The notes under the pieces were generated by a model. That model saw only the letters and a program-made list of their open reading frames with translations. It was not told the origin of the DNA and made no database searches. 55,905 nucleotides of DNA, from positions 1-55,905 of the forward strand of contig CALGND010000089.1 in assembly GCA_937958675.1 (NCBI GenBank). Direction: 5' to 3'. A program made the translations under genes and the position numbers. This document shows, piece after piece, positions 1 to 8,685 of this stretch. The stretch is from an uncultured Granulosicoccaceae bacterium (lineage in GTDB: Bacteria > Pseudomonadota > Gammaproteobacteria > Granulosicoccales > Granulosicoccaceae). The number at the start of each line of letters is the position of its first letter. The first letter of the stretch is position 1.

Positions 1-762
1 GTGCCCTTAAACAATATTATCGCCGCTCAATCAGGTGCAACAGCGCCTGCCACTATCGCAGGTATGTTGTCATCAACATTGGCTGAAACACTGGCAGCCT
101 TAATGATGGTCAATGTGCATGAGCCTGGCTACCCGATGATTTTCTCTAACTGGCCTTTTGTTATTGATTTACGCACCGGATCATTTTGTGGCAGTGGTGG
201 CGAGATCACTTTACTTAATGCTGCCTCTGCGCAACTCTCCAACTGGCTGGGTTTACCCTCAGGTGCAGCATCGAGCATGAGTGACGCTAAGGCCGTTGAT
301 GCACAGATGGGCTTGGAAAAAGCCATGTCATCATTAGGTGTTGGCCTTGCTGGCTGCAATATGATTTACGAATCCTCCGGCATGATGGCAAGTTTACTGG
401 GCGTATCGTTTGAAGCAATGGTGATTGATGACGAAATGCTTTCACAAGTTTATCGCGTGCTCCGCGGAGTTGAAGTCAATGAGGAAACACTAGGCTTTGA
501 CGCAATAGAGCAAGCCGTGTTTGGTGATGGGCACTTTTTAGGTTCACAGCACACCATGAATGCTATGCAACGTGATTACTTCTGGCCCAGCACACTAACT
601 GATCGCGCCCAACCGCCAGTATGGGAGGAGGATGGGGCCAAGGATATGTGGCAACGAGCCAGCGTTAAGGCAAGAGAAATTCTTGATACGCATCAGCCCG
701 AATACTTAAGCGCAGATGCCGATCAAGCAATTCGCAAAAAACACAACATATTGCTCGGCTAA
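1..762 (+). CDS. MttB-family (trimethylamine methyltransferase-like) protein, C-terminal part
   Basis: The 253 visible residues match the C-terminal half of the MttB superfamily, in which corrinoid-dependent enzymes move a methyl group from quaternary or tertiary amines (trimethylamine, glycine betaine, carnitine-like compounds) to a corrinoid protein. The SGATAPATIAG segment near residue 11 and the later SDAKAVDAQMG and SSGMMASLLG segments are typical. Family members are about 480-520 residues, so the gene almost certainly begins upstream; the GTG at base 1 is only the window edge. No in-frame TAG is read through, so the visible part shows no pyrrolysine codon and fits the non-pyrrolysine branch. 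No corrinoid protein gene follows. The substrate cannot be read from sequence. Confidence 0.8.
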   Translation: MPLNNIIAAQSGATAPATIAGMLSSTLAETLAALMMVNVHEPGYPMIFSNWPFVIDLRTGSFCGSGGEITLLNAASAQLSNWLGLPSGAASSMSDAKAVDAQMGLEKAMSSLGVGLAGCNMIYESSGMMASLLGVSFEAMVIDDEMLSQVYRVLRGVEVNEETLGFDAIEQAVFGDGHFLGSQHTMNAMQRDYFWPSTLTDRAQPPVWEEDGAKDMWQRASVKAREILDTHQPEYLSADADQAIRKKHNILLG

Positions 763-857
763 GCCAGCAGCCGGGCGTTTGAGCACTCCAATTCTGGCTC
801 TAAGCCATGCACGTCCCTAGGTTTCGGACGAACGACGCGCACTCGGATTACAAACGG

Positions 858-887
858 TTACACAGCAGCCTAGCTCTATCCTATATA
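858..887 (+). promoter_or_regulatory. Possible sigma70-like promoter for the TonB receptor operon
   Basis: TTACAC at 858-863 and TATATA at 882-887 are separated by 18 bp and lie about 75 bp before the receptor ATG. The match is moderate. A perfect 12-bp palindrome, AAGCTGCAGCTT, lies at 917-928 between promoter and start. No convincing Fur box was seen. Confidence 0.3.
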
Positions 888-960
888 ACATCATCTAGCA
901 TCGCGCTTTTACAAAAAAGCTGCAGCTTGGCCAGGTAATACAAAAGGATATGACAAAAAT

Positions 961-3057
961 ATGTGTACACGTCAGTTAGCAGCAGATACGCATTCGCGAA
1001 TCACTACAGCATCGTCCAAGCAATCTACTGGGCAAAATAGATATTCAACAGTATTGTTGTTGTCATTGTGTTGCCCTACTTCGATTGTTTTCGCGCAAAC
1101 GGTAGAAACTGACATAACTGAACTAGAAGAGATCGTCGTAGAGGAAGAAGGCGAACCAGAAACAGCACTACCGCTAGGCATAGGCATTAGTGGCGATACG
1201 CTTAGTACAGCACCCGGCTCGGGGGGCGATCCGCTTCGTACACTGCAATCATTACCAGGGTTCAACTACGCCGATGATGAGGAAGGATTGCCCGCGGTGC
1301 GTGGATCACGGCCTGGTGACAACTATTTTCAAACCGACTTCGCCCCAACAGGTTACTTATTTCATACCTTGGGTCTCAGCGTTTTTCATCCTGATTTAAT
1401 CAAAACTTTCAATATTTATCAGTCAGCTTATGGACCAGAATTTTCTGGCGTAAACGGTGGTGTATTTGATATCGAGTTGCGAGAGCCTAAAACTGATCGG
1501 CTACGTGGCTCGGTCGATATCAGCCTATTTCAGGCTGGAGCATTAATTGAAGGCCCAATAAGTGAAACACAATCGTTTTATCTAGCCGGGCGCATAAGTT
1601 ATCTGGATTTGCTGATAGGTGATCAACTCCAAGATGAGGAGCCAGATGAGGAAGGATTTTCTATCATAGAGTTCCCTAAGTACTCCGACTACCAAGGTAA
1701 GTACGTATGGAAACCAAGTGAAGAAAATAAAATAACAGCACAGCTTAACGGTGCATCCGATATCGCGGCTATTGAAGCCGAAGAGGGATCCAAAGATGTC
1801 GACACCGATCCAATTTTTGCCGGCACCACTTCCTTTGAGCAGCGATTTCATCAGCAGGCGCTAGTTTGGGATCACGTTGCGAACGAAAAACTCAGTTTCA
1901 AATCGTTGTTTTCACATAGCCGCTCTGGTGACAAAGGGTCAATAGGCAATGCTGGCTCCTTCGACTTAATCGATGACTCAATTATGCTAAAGAGCCATGC
2001 TAACTATGCACTCAATAGCCAGCACGATTTAACTATTGGTGCACAAATCACCAAACAGGATATCGATTTAGATGTCTCCTTTAGTCTTCCCCCCTGCGGC
2101 GAATTTGAAGTCGAGTGCTTTTTCACAGGCGTTGAAAAACAAACCGAGCAACTGAATGACACCTACACAAGCACACGAGCATTTGTAAAAGATAGTTGGT
2201 TCGTAAATGATCGATTAACGCTATATCCTGGCCTGTCTTTTCATACCGAAGACTACTTAGACAAGCAATTTGTAGAACCACGGTTTACAGCAGAATACGC
2301 CTTGAGTGACGACACAATAATCAGCGCAGGGCTTGGGCAATATAACCAGGCACCAGACTACGTTGTCAGTTCGAGAGTGTTTGGCAATCCAGATATCGAA
2401 TACTCCAGTGCATTGCATGCTCAAGTGGGAGTGCAACGCTCTTTTAGTCGTGGCTGGAGTGTGAAATCAGAACTGTATTACAAATCACTCGATAACCTAG
2501 CAACCACCGACACCGAGCTTAACTACACAAGCGATGGTGAAGGAAGCGCTTTCGGTTTAGATACGCTGATTCGCAAGAATTTAACCAATAAGTTTTCTGG
2601 CTGGGCATCCATATCGCTATCGGAAGCGAGTCGTAAAGACAAACGCACAGGCGAGAGCTTTGTGTTCGAATACGACCAACCGATTAATGTTAGCTTAGTA
2701 GGAAGTTACAAATTCAATGATCGGTGGTCTTTAGGTGCTAGGCTTTGGGCGCATAGTGGCGCTCCCTACACACCTGTTATCGATGCAAGCGAGGATCCCA
2801 ACACCCCTGGATTTTATCGCCCAAACTACGGCAAATTGAATTCAAAGCGGTTTCCACTCTATCACCGGGTTGATTTACGAATCGACAGGACCTTCAAACG
2901 CAAAAAAGACAACACTATGGGAGCCTATTTTGAGATTCAAAACCTCTTAGGTACAAAAAACGCAGCTGAATATGACTACAATGCTGACTACACGGAAAGA
3001 GAGTTATTAACCCAAAACGAAGGATTCTTCTCGATTGGTTTTAAGGCATCATTCTAA
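961..3057 (+). CDS. TonB-dependent outer-membrane receptor
   Basis: This 698-residue protein has a long N-terminal leader with a hydrophobic signal core ending VFAQ near residue 46. An acidic TonB-box-like segment (ELEEIVVEEE) follows, then a plug-like domain (about 75-180: LRTLQSLPG, VRGSRPGDN, YGPEFSGVNGG) and a beta-barrel rich in alternating aromatic residues that ends in Phe, as outer-membrane barrels do. ATG 961 is preceded by AAAGGA about 13 bases upstream. The gene is followed after 2 bp by exbB, exbD and tonB, so it probably has its own energising complex. The ligand is unknown: no siderophore, vitamin or glycan genes are adjacent. It is shorter than many siderophore receptors. Confidence 0.88.
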   Translation: MCTRQLAADTHSRITTASSKQSTGQNRYSTVLLLSLCCPTSIVFAQTVETDITELEEIVVEEEGEPETALPLGIGISGDTLSTAPGSGGDPLRTLQSLPGFNYADDEEGLPAVRGSRPGDNYFQTDFAPTGYLFHTLGLSVFHPDLIKTFNIYQSAYGPEFSGVNGGVFDIELREPKTDRLRGSVDISLFQAGALIEGPISETQSFYLAGRISYLDLLIGDQLQDEEPDEEGFSIIEFPKYSDYQGKYVWKPSEENKITAQLNGASDIAAIEAEEGSKDVDTDPIFAGTTSFEQRFHQQALVWDHVANEKLSFKSLFSHSRSGDKGSIGNAGSFDLIDDSIMLKSHANYALNSQHDLTIGAQITKQDIDLDVSFSLPPCGEFEVECFFTGVEKQTEQLNDTYTSTRAFVKDSWFVNDRLTLYPGLSFHTEDYLDKQFVEPRFTAEYALSDDTIISAGLGQYNQAPDYVVSSRVFGNPDIEYSSALHAQVGVQRSFSRGWSVKSELYYKSLDNLATTDTELNYTSDGEGSAFGLDTLIRKNLTNKFSGWASISLSEASRKDKRTGESFVFEYDQPINVSLVGSYKFNDRWSLGARLWAHSGAPYTPVIDASEDPNTPGFYRPNYGKLNSKRFPLYHRVDLRIDRTFKRKKDNTMGAYFEIQNLLGTKNAAEYDYNADYTERELLTQNEGFFSIGFKASF

Positions 3058-3059
3058 AC

Positions 3060-3497
3060 ATGGAATTTATTAAACAATATCTCGACATTAGCGTTTTCGC
3101 TGTGCTGGGAATCATGAGCTTTCTCGCACTGGCCTACACCATTGAAAGAGCCATAAGCTTCAGCCGCATAAAGGTAGAACGCTACCCGCAGCTGGAGCGG
3201 TTAAAGCTTGATTTAAACAAGGGTTTGCCAGTGATCGCCACAATTGCCTCTAACGCACCCTATGTTGGCTTACTTGGCACCGTCTTTGGCATCATGATTA
3301 CGTTCTACGATATCGGCCAAAGTGGGCAGATCGATACCAACTCAGTCATGGTGGGCTTGGCGCTCGCACTTAAGGCAACCGCATTGGGATTGCTAGTGGC
3401 AATACCTGCAATGGTTTTCTACAACATGTTAGTGGCAAAAGCGGAGCGAATTATTTCTTTCTGGAAGCTTGCACATGGTGTGACTGATCAAAACTAA
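3060..3497 (+). CDS. exbB: Short ExbB/TolQ/MotA-type proton channel subunit
   Basis: This inner-membrane proton-channel protein probably pairs with the next gene product (ExbD) to energise TonB. At 145 residues it is far shorter than E. coli ExbB (244) and resembles the compact ExbB class. There is one N-terminal membrane segment (about 8-30) and two more in the conserved MotA/TolQ/ExbB domain. The signature APYVGLLGTVFGIM lies near residues 65-78, and a final segment near 96-125 carries LALALKATALGLLVAIPA. The ATG follows the receptor stop by 2 bp. The stop overlaps the exbD start by one base, so translation is likely coupled. Confidence 0.9.
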   Translation: MEFIKQYLDISVFAVLGIMSFLALAYTIERAISFSRIKVERYPQLERLKLDLNKGLPVIATIASNAPYVGLLGTVFGIMITFYDIGQSGQIDTNSVMVGLALALKATALGLLVAIPAMVFYNMLVAKAERIISFWKLAHGVTDQN

Positions 3498-3874
3498 TGA
3501 AAAAGTTTGACTCCATCAACGTCATACCATTTATAGACATCATGTTGGTGTTGTTAGCCATAGTGTTAACAACAGCGACATTCGTGACCAATGGTCAGCT
3601 TGATATTGATCTGCCCTCCTCTAGCGCTGCAACCGCTGCAGACAATATCGAACGTGTCCAAATTGCCGTAGATAGAGACGGCATACTCTTTATCGATGGT
3701 ATCGAAATGACTTTAGAAGCTGCAGAGCTGCAATTACAAGCGCTGCCCACTGACACGCCAATTTTATTGTTGATGGATGAGAGTGTTGAATTTAAACAGT
3801 TCGTTGCCATCATCGACATTTTAAAGCGGCTTTCGCTGGATAAAGTCTCGGTACTGACCAGGACGAACAGTTGA
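3497..3874 (+). CDS. exbD: ExbD/TolR-type biopolymer transport protein
   Basis: A 125-residue ExbD/TolR protein with a short cytoplasmic start, one membrane helix (about 15-35) and a periplasmic domain. The conserved aspartate that carries protons is present in VIPFIDIMLVLL (Asp14). The start codon shares a base with the exbB stop, and its own stop overlaps the TTG start of tonB, making a tightly coupled exbB-exbD-tonB cassette. Its role is to use the proton gradient together with ExbB to move TonB and open the receptor encoded two genes upstream. Confidence 0.9.
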   Translation: MKKFDSINVIPFIDIMLVLLAIVLTTATFVTNGQLDIDLPSSSAATAADNIERVQIAVDRDGILFIDGIEMTLEAAELQLQALPTDTPILLLMDESVEFKQFVAIIDILKRLSLDKVSVLTRTNS

Positions 3875-4437
3875 ACTCGAAGTTCGTTGGTTTTGCACTG
3901 TCCATTTTGTTTCATCTTGCGTTAGTCGGGCTGGTCGTTAATCGCGACTCACTGCCGACATCTGCTGCACCATTAGAAGCCAGCACCCCACTAGATATGG
4001 CGATGTTTGAGCAGGCCGAGCCGGAACCTGAGCCAGAAACTGAGCCAGAACCTGAGCCGAAACCTGAGCCAAAACCTGAGCCAAAGGCAGTCGCAGCAGT
4101 TCCAGAGCCACAAAAAACAGAAGTTGTCGTCACACCGGAGCAGCAACAAGCCGAGGTCCGTTACATGGATCGGCTACGGGCTGCGATTCAGAAAAACCGT
4201 GTGTACCCTCGCAAGGCACGGCGAAGGAAAAAGGAAGGCAGCGTTAAGGTGTCATTCAACATAATGTCCGACGGCACAATCAGCCAAATAACGCTTGTTG
4301 AGAGCTCCGGCGTTGATGATCTAGACAAAGCAGCACTGTCGGCGGTTGCAGGAGTCGGTCGTTTCGAAGCCTTCCCTGAGACCTTCACCGACTCATCAAA
4401 AACGATTACGGTGCCATTGAATTTTAAATTACGTTAA
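3871..4437 (+). CDS. tonB: TonB energy-transducing protein
   Basis: This 188-residue TonB protein has an N-terminal membrane anchor (about 5-24). A periplasmic Pro/Glu-Lys linker built from repeated EPEP and KPEP units (about 50-72) follows, then a C-terminal TonB domain (about 100-188) with YPRKARRRKKEGSVKVSF and a VESSGVDDLDKAA segment that fit the family. The start is TTG at 3871, overlapping the exbD stop as TTGA. No other start in this frame keeps the membrane anchor. It should link ExbBD in the inner membrane to the TonB-box receptor encoded at 961. Confidence 0.88.
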   Translation: MNSKFVGFALSILFHLALVGLVVNRDSLPTSAAPLEASTPLDMAMFEQAEPEPEPETEPEPEPKPEPKPEPKAVAAVPEPQKTEVVVTPEQQQAEVRYMDRLRAAIQKNRVYPRKARRRKKEGSVKVSFNIMSDGTISQITLVESSGVDDLDKAALSAVAGVGRFEAFPETFTDSSKTITVPLNFKLR

Positions 4438-4462
4438 CAAGGATTGGTATTTGCTCAAGCAA

Positions 4463-5374
4463 CTAACTAACAGGCTTAATAAACGTATCGTTGCGTAGAT
4501 CATTCATCGCCTGTTGGAGCTCGTCGGTAGTGTTCATCACAATCGGCCCATGCCAAGCAACAGGCTCCTTTATTGGCGCACCGGACACCAACAGAAAACG
4601 TAAACCCACAGGCCCAGCCTGAACCGTTATTTCATCACCAGTGCCAAATTCCACAAGTGTTCTGTCTCCACTTAGATCGCGAATATTAACTTCCTGCCCT
4701 TTGAGCTCTTTTTCTACCAGCACGCCCGTTGGCGTTGACGCATCAACAAACTGACCAGCGCCTTCAAATACATAAGCAAACGCATGCCGATAAGTATCCA
4801 CGGGTAAGGTTTTACGAACACCTGCTGGAATTGCGATATCCAAATACTGCGGGTCCGCTGCTATGCCATCCACGGGTCCACTCTTACCCCAAAAATTACC
4901 AATTATGACTTTGACACGCGTGCCATCATCATCAATCACCTCGGGGATGTCTTGTCCTTGTATATCTTGATAGCGAGGCGCAGTCATTTTTAGCGCACCT
5001 GGTAAATTGGCCCACAGTTGAAACCCATGCATCTGACCTTGCTCATTACCTTTAGGCATTTCTTGGTGCAGAATTCCTGAACCAGCCGTCATCCATTGCA
5101 CAGAACCGGCGCCCAGCGTGCCAGCATTCCCTAAGCTATCGCCATGGTCAACAGTGCCACTCAACACATAGGTGATGGTCTCAATGCCTCGGTGAGGATG
5201 CCACGGAAACCCCGCAGCGTAATCTTCGGGTTTGTCGTTTCGAAAATCATCGAATAACAAAAAAGGATCGTATCGAGTGGGTTCGTGAAAACCAAAAGCA
5301 CGATGCAGTTTGACTCCAGCGCCTTCCATCGTTGCTTGTGCAGCCGATGTTGCAACTACGGGCCGAAGTGACAT
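4463..5374 (-). CDS. Pirin family protein
   Basis: A 303-residue bicupin of the pirin family. The N-terminal cupin carries the metal ligands His59 and His61 (FPWHPHRGIET), His103 and Glu105 (GILHQEMP). Known members are Fe-binding proteins acting as quercetin 2,3-dioxygenases, stress proteins or regulators, and sequence alone does not separate these roles. The gene is convergent with tonB (25 bp between stops) and lies downstream of yceI on the same strand, separated by a terminator, so it is probably transcribed on its own. Confidence 0.88.
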   Translation of the reverse strand: MSLRPVVATSAAQATMEGAGVKLHRAFGFHEPTRYDPFLLFDDFRNDKPEDYAAGFPWHPHRGIETITYVLSGTVDHGDSLGNAGTLGAGSVQWMTAGSGILHQEMPKGNEQGQMHGFQLWANLPGALKMTAPRYQDIQGQDIPEVIDDDGTRVKVIIGNFWGKSGPVDGIAADPQYLDIAIPAGVRKTLPVDTYRHAFAYVFEGAGQFVDASTPTGVLVEKELKGQEVNIRDLSGDRTLVEFGTGDEITVQAGPVGLRFLLVSGAPIKEPVAWHGPIVMNTTDELQQAMNDLRNDTFIKPVS

Positions 5375-5432
5375 AGGCGTAAGATCTCTAACATTGTGAT
5401 GCTTATTTTAGGAGGTTTTTTAGGGTAAAAAG

Positions 5433-5458
5433 GTGGTCAACCTAGAACGGTTGACCAC
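5433..5458 (-). terminator. Intrinsic terminator after yceI
   Basis: GTGGTCAACC (5433-5442) and GGTTGACCAC (5449-5458) form a perfect 10-bp stem with a 6-nt loop. On the minus strand the stem is followed by CCTTTTTACCC, a short U tract. It lies 29 bp beyond the yceI stop and ahead of pirin. Confidence 0.75.
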
Positions 5459-5487
5459 TACATATAGTCACTAGGCCAATTGCCTAA

Positions 5488-6087
5488 CTATTCTGTTTTA
5501 AACATCTCAGCTTGAATCTCAAGTTTCACTTCATCGCTAATATATGGCGCATTAGCACCCAAGCCCCATTCAGAGCGATTCACATTTCCAACAGCACTAA
5601 TCCCCACCACTGGCGTCTTTTTGAATGGATGGTCCATCGCAGCATTGATAGTCACATCGAGTGCTACGGGTTTAGTCATACCTTTGATCGTTAGGTCGCC
5701 CATCAATTCAAACGTGCCATCACTATTGGCTGTAACAGACTTACTAGCAAATTTAATTTCAGGATTAGCGCTAGCGTCAAACCACTTTTCACCAGTGATG
5801 TGCTCATTAAAAATATCTGACCCAGTAATAATGCTGTCTGTTTGAATATCGACTGCAACGCTAGTGTTAGTGGGCTCAGCAACATCTAGATCCATATCCA
5901 CTGTAAATTCATCAAACGCGAGGATCGGGTTGGACAAACCCAAATGGCTGTATTGAATATGGATGTATGCATGAGTAGGATCGACTGTGTAAGTGCCCGA
6001 TGGCACAGCGCTAAGATCAGCCGCTTGGACCATTCCGGTAAGCAATGTGCCAGCAACGATAGCCAGCGGTGATTTAAATCCAGACAT
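5488..6087 (-). CDS. YceI family periplasmic protein
   Basis: A 199-residue secreted lipocalin-like protein. A signal peptide (SPLAIVAGTLLTGMVQA, cleavage before ADLS) is followed by the YceI domain: GTYTVDPTHAYIHI, SDIFNEHITGEKWFDA, FASKSV, MGDLTIKGMTKPV and a final SEWGLGANAPYISDEVKL. YceI proteins bind polyisoprenoids and amphiphiles in the periplasm. ATG 6087 was chosen over the upstream in-frame start because GGAG lies about 9 bases before it and it places the signal peptide at the N terminus. The gene is monocistronic, ends in a strong hairpin and is divergent from the next gene. Confidence 0.9.
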   Translation of the reverse strand: MSGFKSPLAIVAGTLLTGMVQAADLSAVPSGTYTVDPTHAYIHIQYSHLGLSNPILAFDEFTVDMDLDVAEPTNTSVAVDIQTDSIITGSDIFNEHITGEKWFDASANPEIKFASKSVTANSDGTFELMGDLTIKGMTKPVALDVTINAAMDHPFKKTPVVGISAVGNVNRSEWGLGANAPYISDEVKLEIQAEMFKTE

Positions 6088-6202
6088 AAATGAAAACTCC
6101 AGTTTATTTTTGTTTGAGAATAGGCCAGAAATGACACTATATCTTAGTACCAATTTGACACCAAAAAGTTCAACAAATTGTAAGCTTAAGTTTTCATTTT
6201 TT

Positions 6203-6245
6203 GGCTATTTTGGCTTACAAATTCTAAAAAACGCCAAAATTAGCC
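6203..6245. repeat. Imperfect inverted repeat between divergent genes
   Basis: GGCTATTTTGGC (6203-6214) and GCCAAAATTAGCC (6233-6245) pair with a single-base bulge around an 18-nt A/T-rich loop. The repeat lies midway between yceI and the exported unknown at 6371. A separate perfect 10-bp palindrome, TAACCGGTTA, is at 6280-6289. They may be operators or a weak hairpin; neither has a recognised regulator. Confidence 0.4.
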
Positions 6246-6370
6246 CAGCTCGCCCGTGTACGGATCAATTTTCAATAACTAACCGGTTAACACTGTAAAT
6301 TAGTGGAAATCCTGATTCTGATATTCTAAAACTAAGATATCCTAAATTCTCTTCCAATTCGGATTTGATC

Positions 6371-6898
6371 ATGAAAACCAAGAATACTATGGTTGATTCA
6401 GGTAAACGGCACACACTTAAACGATTAATCGGTACCGCAGGTGCTACAGCAACAATGGCATCGCTACCAGTAAATTCTAACGCAAGTTTGGGCACTAATT
6501 ATACCCGGCGCGGTAACCAAGCTAGCAGTAAAATGGGCCGAAACAAAATTGCAATCGAAGCAACCCTGGTCAGCATTCCAGGCACTAGTAACGAAACTCT
6601 TTTACTCAAAAACGTAACAGACAAACCAATAACTATCGATCGACTCGAACAAGCCATAGTCACCTTCGATGGCGAAACAATGGATTGTGGTGCAGTGTGC
6701 AATAGTGCCTCGATAGTGATACCAACTGACAAAGATATTATGGTGCACTTTAGCTCAAGCTCCATTCAACATCAGTCGTCACTTTCAACTAAGGCATTAG
6801 ATGTTCAAGCAGTTGTCAGCCGGCTACCAGAAGGAACCCGTGTCATCCCTCTAAGCGCCACGATGCAAGGTACAACGGCCACCCTGATTCGCGCTTAG
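6371..6898 (+). CDS. Exported protein of unknown function
   Basis: I do not recognise a family. The 175-residue product has an N-terminal basic and hydrophobic leader (KRHTLKRLIGTAGATATMA) resembling a Tat-type leader but with KR rather than RR, so export route is uncertain. The mature part alternates polar and hydrophobic stretches suggestive of a beta-sandwich (ATLVSIPGTSNETLLLKNVT, AIVTFDGETMDCG), with two nearby cysteines in MDCGAVCNS that could form a disulfide. ATG 6371 was chosen over a TTG two codons upstream. It stands alone between yceI and a binding-protein gene. Confidence 0.6.
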   Translation: MKTKNTMVDSGKRHTLKRLIGTAGATATMASLPVNSNASLGTNYTRRGNQASSKMGRNKIAIEATLVSIPGTSNETLLLKNVTDKPITIDRLEQAIVTFDGETMDCGAVCNSASIVIPTDKDIMVHFSSSSIQHQSSLSTKALDVQAVVSRLPEGTRVIPLSATMQGTTATLIRA

Positions 6899-7041
6899 TA
6901 CAAAACTTAATCTCCCATTCGCTTGATTGAGTATAACCCTATAAAACTCAGGTGATTAATGCCCCGCTGAGCAGCTCCTCGCTGCTTGGCGGATTGACAT
7001 ATCCTGAGTTACACTGGTCTACGTCGACTAAGGGGAATAAT

Positions 7042-8616
7042 ATGACAAGCTACCTAAGACGGATTGCAATTCCGGCAACCGTACTCGCACTAACCATGGG
7101 CACAGCTCAGGCCGAAACGTTTCGATGGGCTGGCAAAACTGATCCACAAACAATGGATCCGCATGCAACAAACACAGCACCCGTATTAGGGTTTCTCAAT
7201 AATATTTACGAAGGCTTGGTGCGGCGTAACAAGGAAATGAAGATAGAGGGATCTCTAGCTGAAAGCTGGGAGCCCCTGGGCTCAGAAGGTTGGCGCTTCA
7301 ATCTACGCAAAGACGTAAGCTTCCACAACGGTGCAGCCTTTACTGCGGACGACGTACTATTTTCATACGAGCGCGCATCATCAGAAGCATCAGATGTACG
7401 CACTTGGTTTGCATCAGTAACTGAAGTGGTTGTGGTCGACGATCACACTATCGATTTCAAAACATCTGCACCCAACCCACTTTTCCCTGACTCAATTGCC
7501 AACTTTATGATTTTGGATCGCGATTGGGCTACTAGCAATGAGGCGTTACTGCCCTCCAAAGAAGCGGAAAATTATGCCACGCGCAACACCAACGGCACAG
7601 CGGCATTTATGCTTAAGGATCGAGACCCAGGAGTAAGAACTACATTGATTCCCAACACTAAGTGGTGGGGTGATATGGAAAGCAATATAACTGAGGCGAT
7701 CTTTACACCAATTGGTCAAAGCGCTACTGGCATGGCTGCGTTACTGTCAGGTGAAATAGATTTTATATCACCCATACCGCTGCAAGACGTGCCAGGTATC
7801 AAGCAACGTTCTGAATTTACTGTGCACGAAGGTGTTGAAGCACGCGTACTGATGTTCGGCTTTGCACACCAAGCTGATGCACTGATGTTCTCTGATGAAA
7901 CAAGCGGAAAAAACCCGTTCCAAGATCAACGAGTGAGGCAAGCGGCTTATATGTCCATCGATGTTGACACACTGATCGCTAAGATCATGCGCGGCAATGC
8001 GCAGCCCGCCTCTCAGCTAGTGTCTAGTGCCATGCGCGGTTATTCCAATTCAATGGAAGCTCGCCTACCCTATGACCCTGAGAAAGCGAAAGCACTACTA
8101 GCTGACGCTGGTTATGCAGACGGCTTTAGCTTCGGCTTACAATGCCCTAACGATCGTTACATCAACGATGAAGCAATCTGTAAAGCGGCCGCATCTATGA
8201 TGAGCAAAGTAGGTCTTAATGCCAAACTCACCAGCATGCCTGTACGCACGTATTGGCCAGAGCTACGCGAAGATAAATTCGACATGTATCTGCTGGGTTG
8301 GTCGCCGGGCACATTCGACGCCGAACACCCAATCCGCTTTTTAGCCAGTACGCCAAATACAGAGAAAAAATTAGGCAGCTGGAATTTTGGTGATTATTCC
8401 AACGCTCGTGTAGACGAATTATTGCCCGAGCTACAAACCGAGCTAGATGATAGCAAGCGTCAAACTATGATTGATGAGGTGACGGCTATTTTGCAAGATG
8501 ATGTCGCTTATATTCCTATGTATGTACAGCCTCTGATTTGGGCATCTACCAATAAGGTTAAGCTTACACAACGTACGGACAACTTCTTTATTCTACGTTG
8601 GGTAACAATCAACTAG
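7042..8616 (+). CDS. ABC transporter substrate-binding protein, family 5 (peptide/opine type)
   Basis: A 524-residue periplasmic binding protein of the DppA/OppA class. A signal peptide ends AQAE near residue 25, followed by the family-5 features TDPQTMDPHATNT, YEGLVRRNKEM, LAESWEPLG, and FNLRKDVSFHNGAAFTADDV near residue 95. ATG 7042 follows AGGGG (7031-7035); an upstream in-frame start would add 30 residues ahead of the signal peptide. The gene converges on the ABC operon 12332-8686 and is probably its binding protein although on the other strand. Substrates of this class include di- and oligopeptides and opines; the ligand is not determinable here. Confidence 0.88.
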   Translation: MTSYLRRIAIPATVLALTMGTAQAETFRWAGKTDPQTMDPHATNTAPVLGFLNNIYEGLVRRNKEMKIEGSLAESWEPLGSEGWRFNLRKDVSFHNGAAFTADDVLFSYERASSEASDVRTWFASVTEVVVVDDHTIDFKTSAPNPLFPDSIANFMILDRDWATSNEALLPSKEAENYATRNTNGTAAFMLKDRDPGVRTTLIPNTKWWGDMESNITEAIFTPIGQSATGMAALLSGEIDFISPIPLQDVPGIKQRSEFTVHEGVEARVLMFGFAHQADALMFSDETSGKNPFQDQRVRQAAYMSIDVDTLIAKIMRGNAQPASQLVSSAMRGYSNSMEARLPYDPEKAKALLADAGYADGFSFGLQCPNDRYINDEAICKAAASMMSKVGLNAKLTSMPVRTYWPELREDKFDMYLLGWSPGTFDAEHPIRFLASTPNTEKKLGSWNFGDYSNARVDELLPELQTELDDSKRQTMIDEVTAILQDDVAYIPMYVQPLIWASTNKVKLTQRTDNFFILRWVTIN

Positions 8617-8621
8617 AAAAT

Positions 8622-8680
8622 ACTGTCGTCCCGGAACGCCGGACCGCCGGAACGTCACCTAGGCGTTCCAGGACGACAGT
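8622..8680. terminator. Large hairpin between convergent genes, REP-like
   Basis: ACTGTCGTCCCGGAACGCC (8622-8640) and GGCGTTCCAGGACGACAGT (8662-8680) pair over 19 bp with one mismatch. The repeat fills the gap between two convergent stops and could end transcription in both directions. Its GTCCCGG/GGAACGCC vocabulary recalls dispersed repeats seen again near 42068 and 48228. Confidence 0.65.
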
Positions 8681-8685
8681 CTCAC

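Noticed and set aside
1..762. Pyrrolysine-coding TAG in the MttB-like gene
   Set aside because: No in-frame TAG is present in the visible part before the natural TAA stop; the missing upstream half cannot be assessed.
763..960. Fur box before the TonB receptor
   Set aside because: No sequence close to GATAATGATAATCATTATC is visible; only a 12-bp palindrome of other sequence.
3912..4133. Gly/Ser-rich open frame on the minus strand inside tonB
   Set aside because: It is the antisense of the Pro/Glu repeat of TonB and has no ribosome site or family match.
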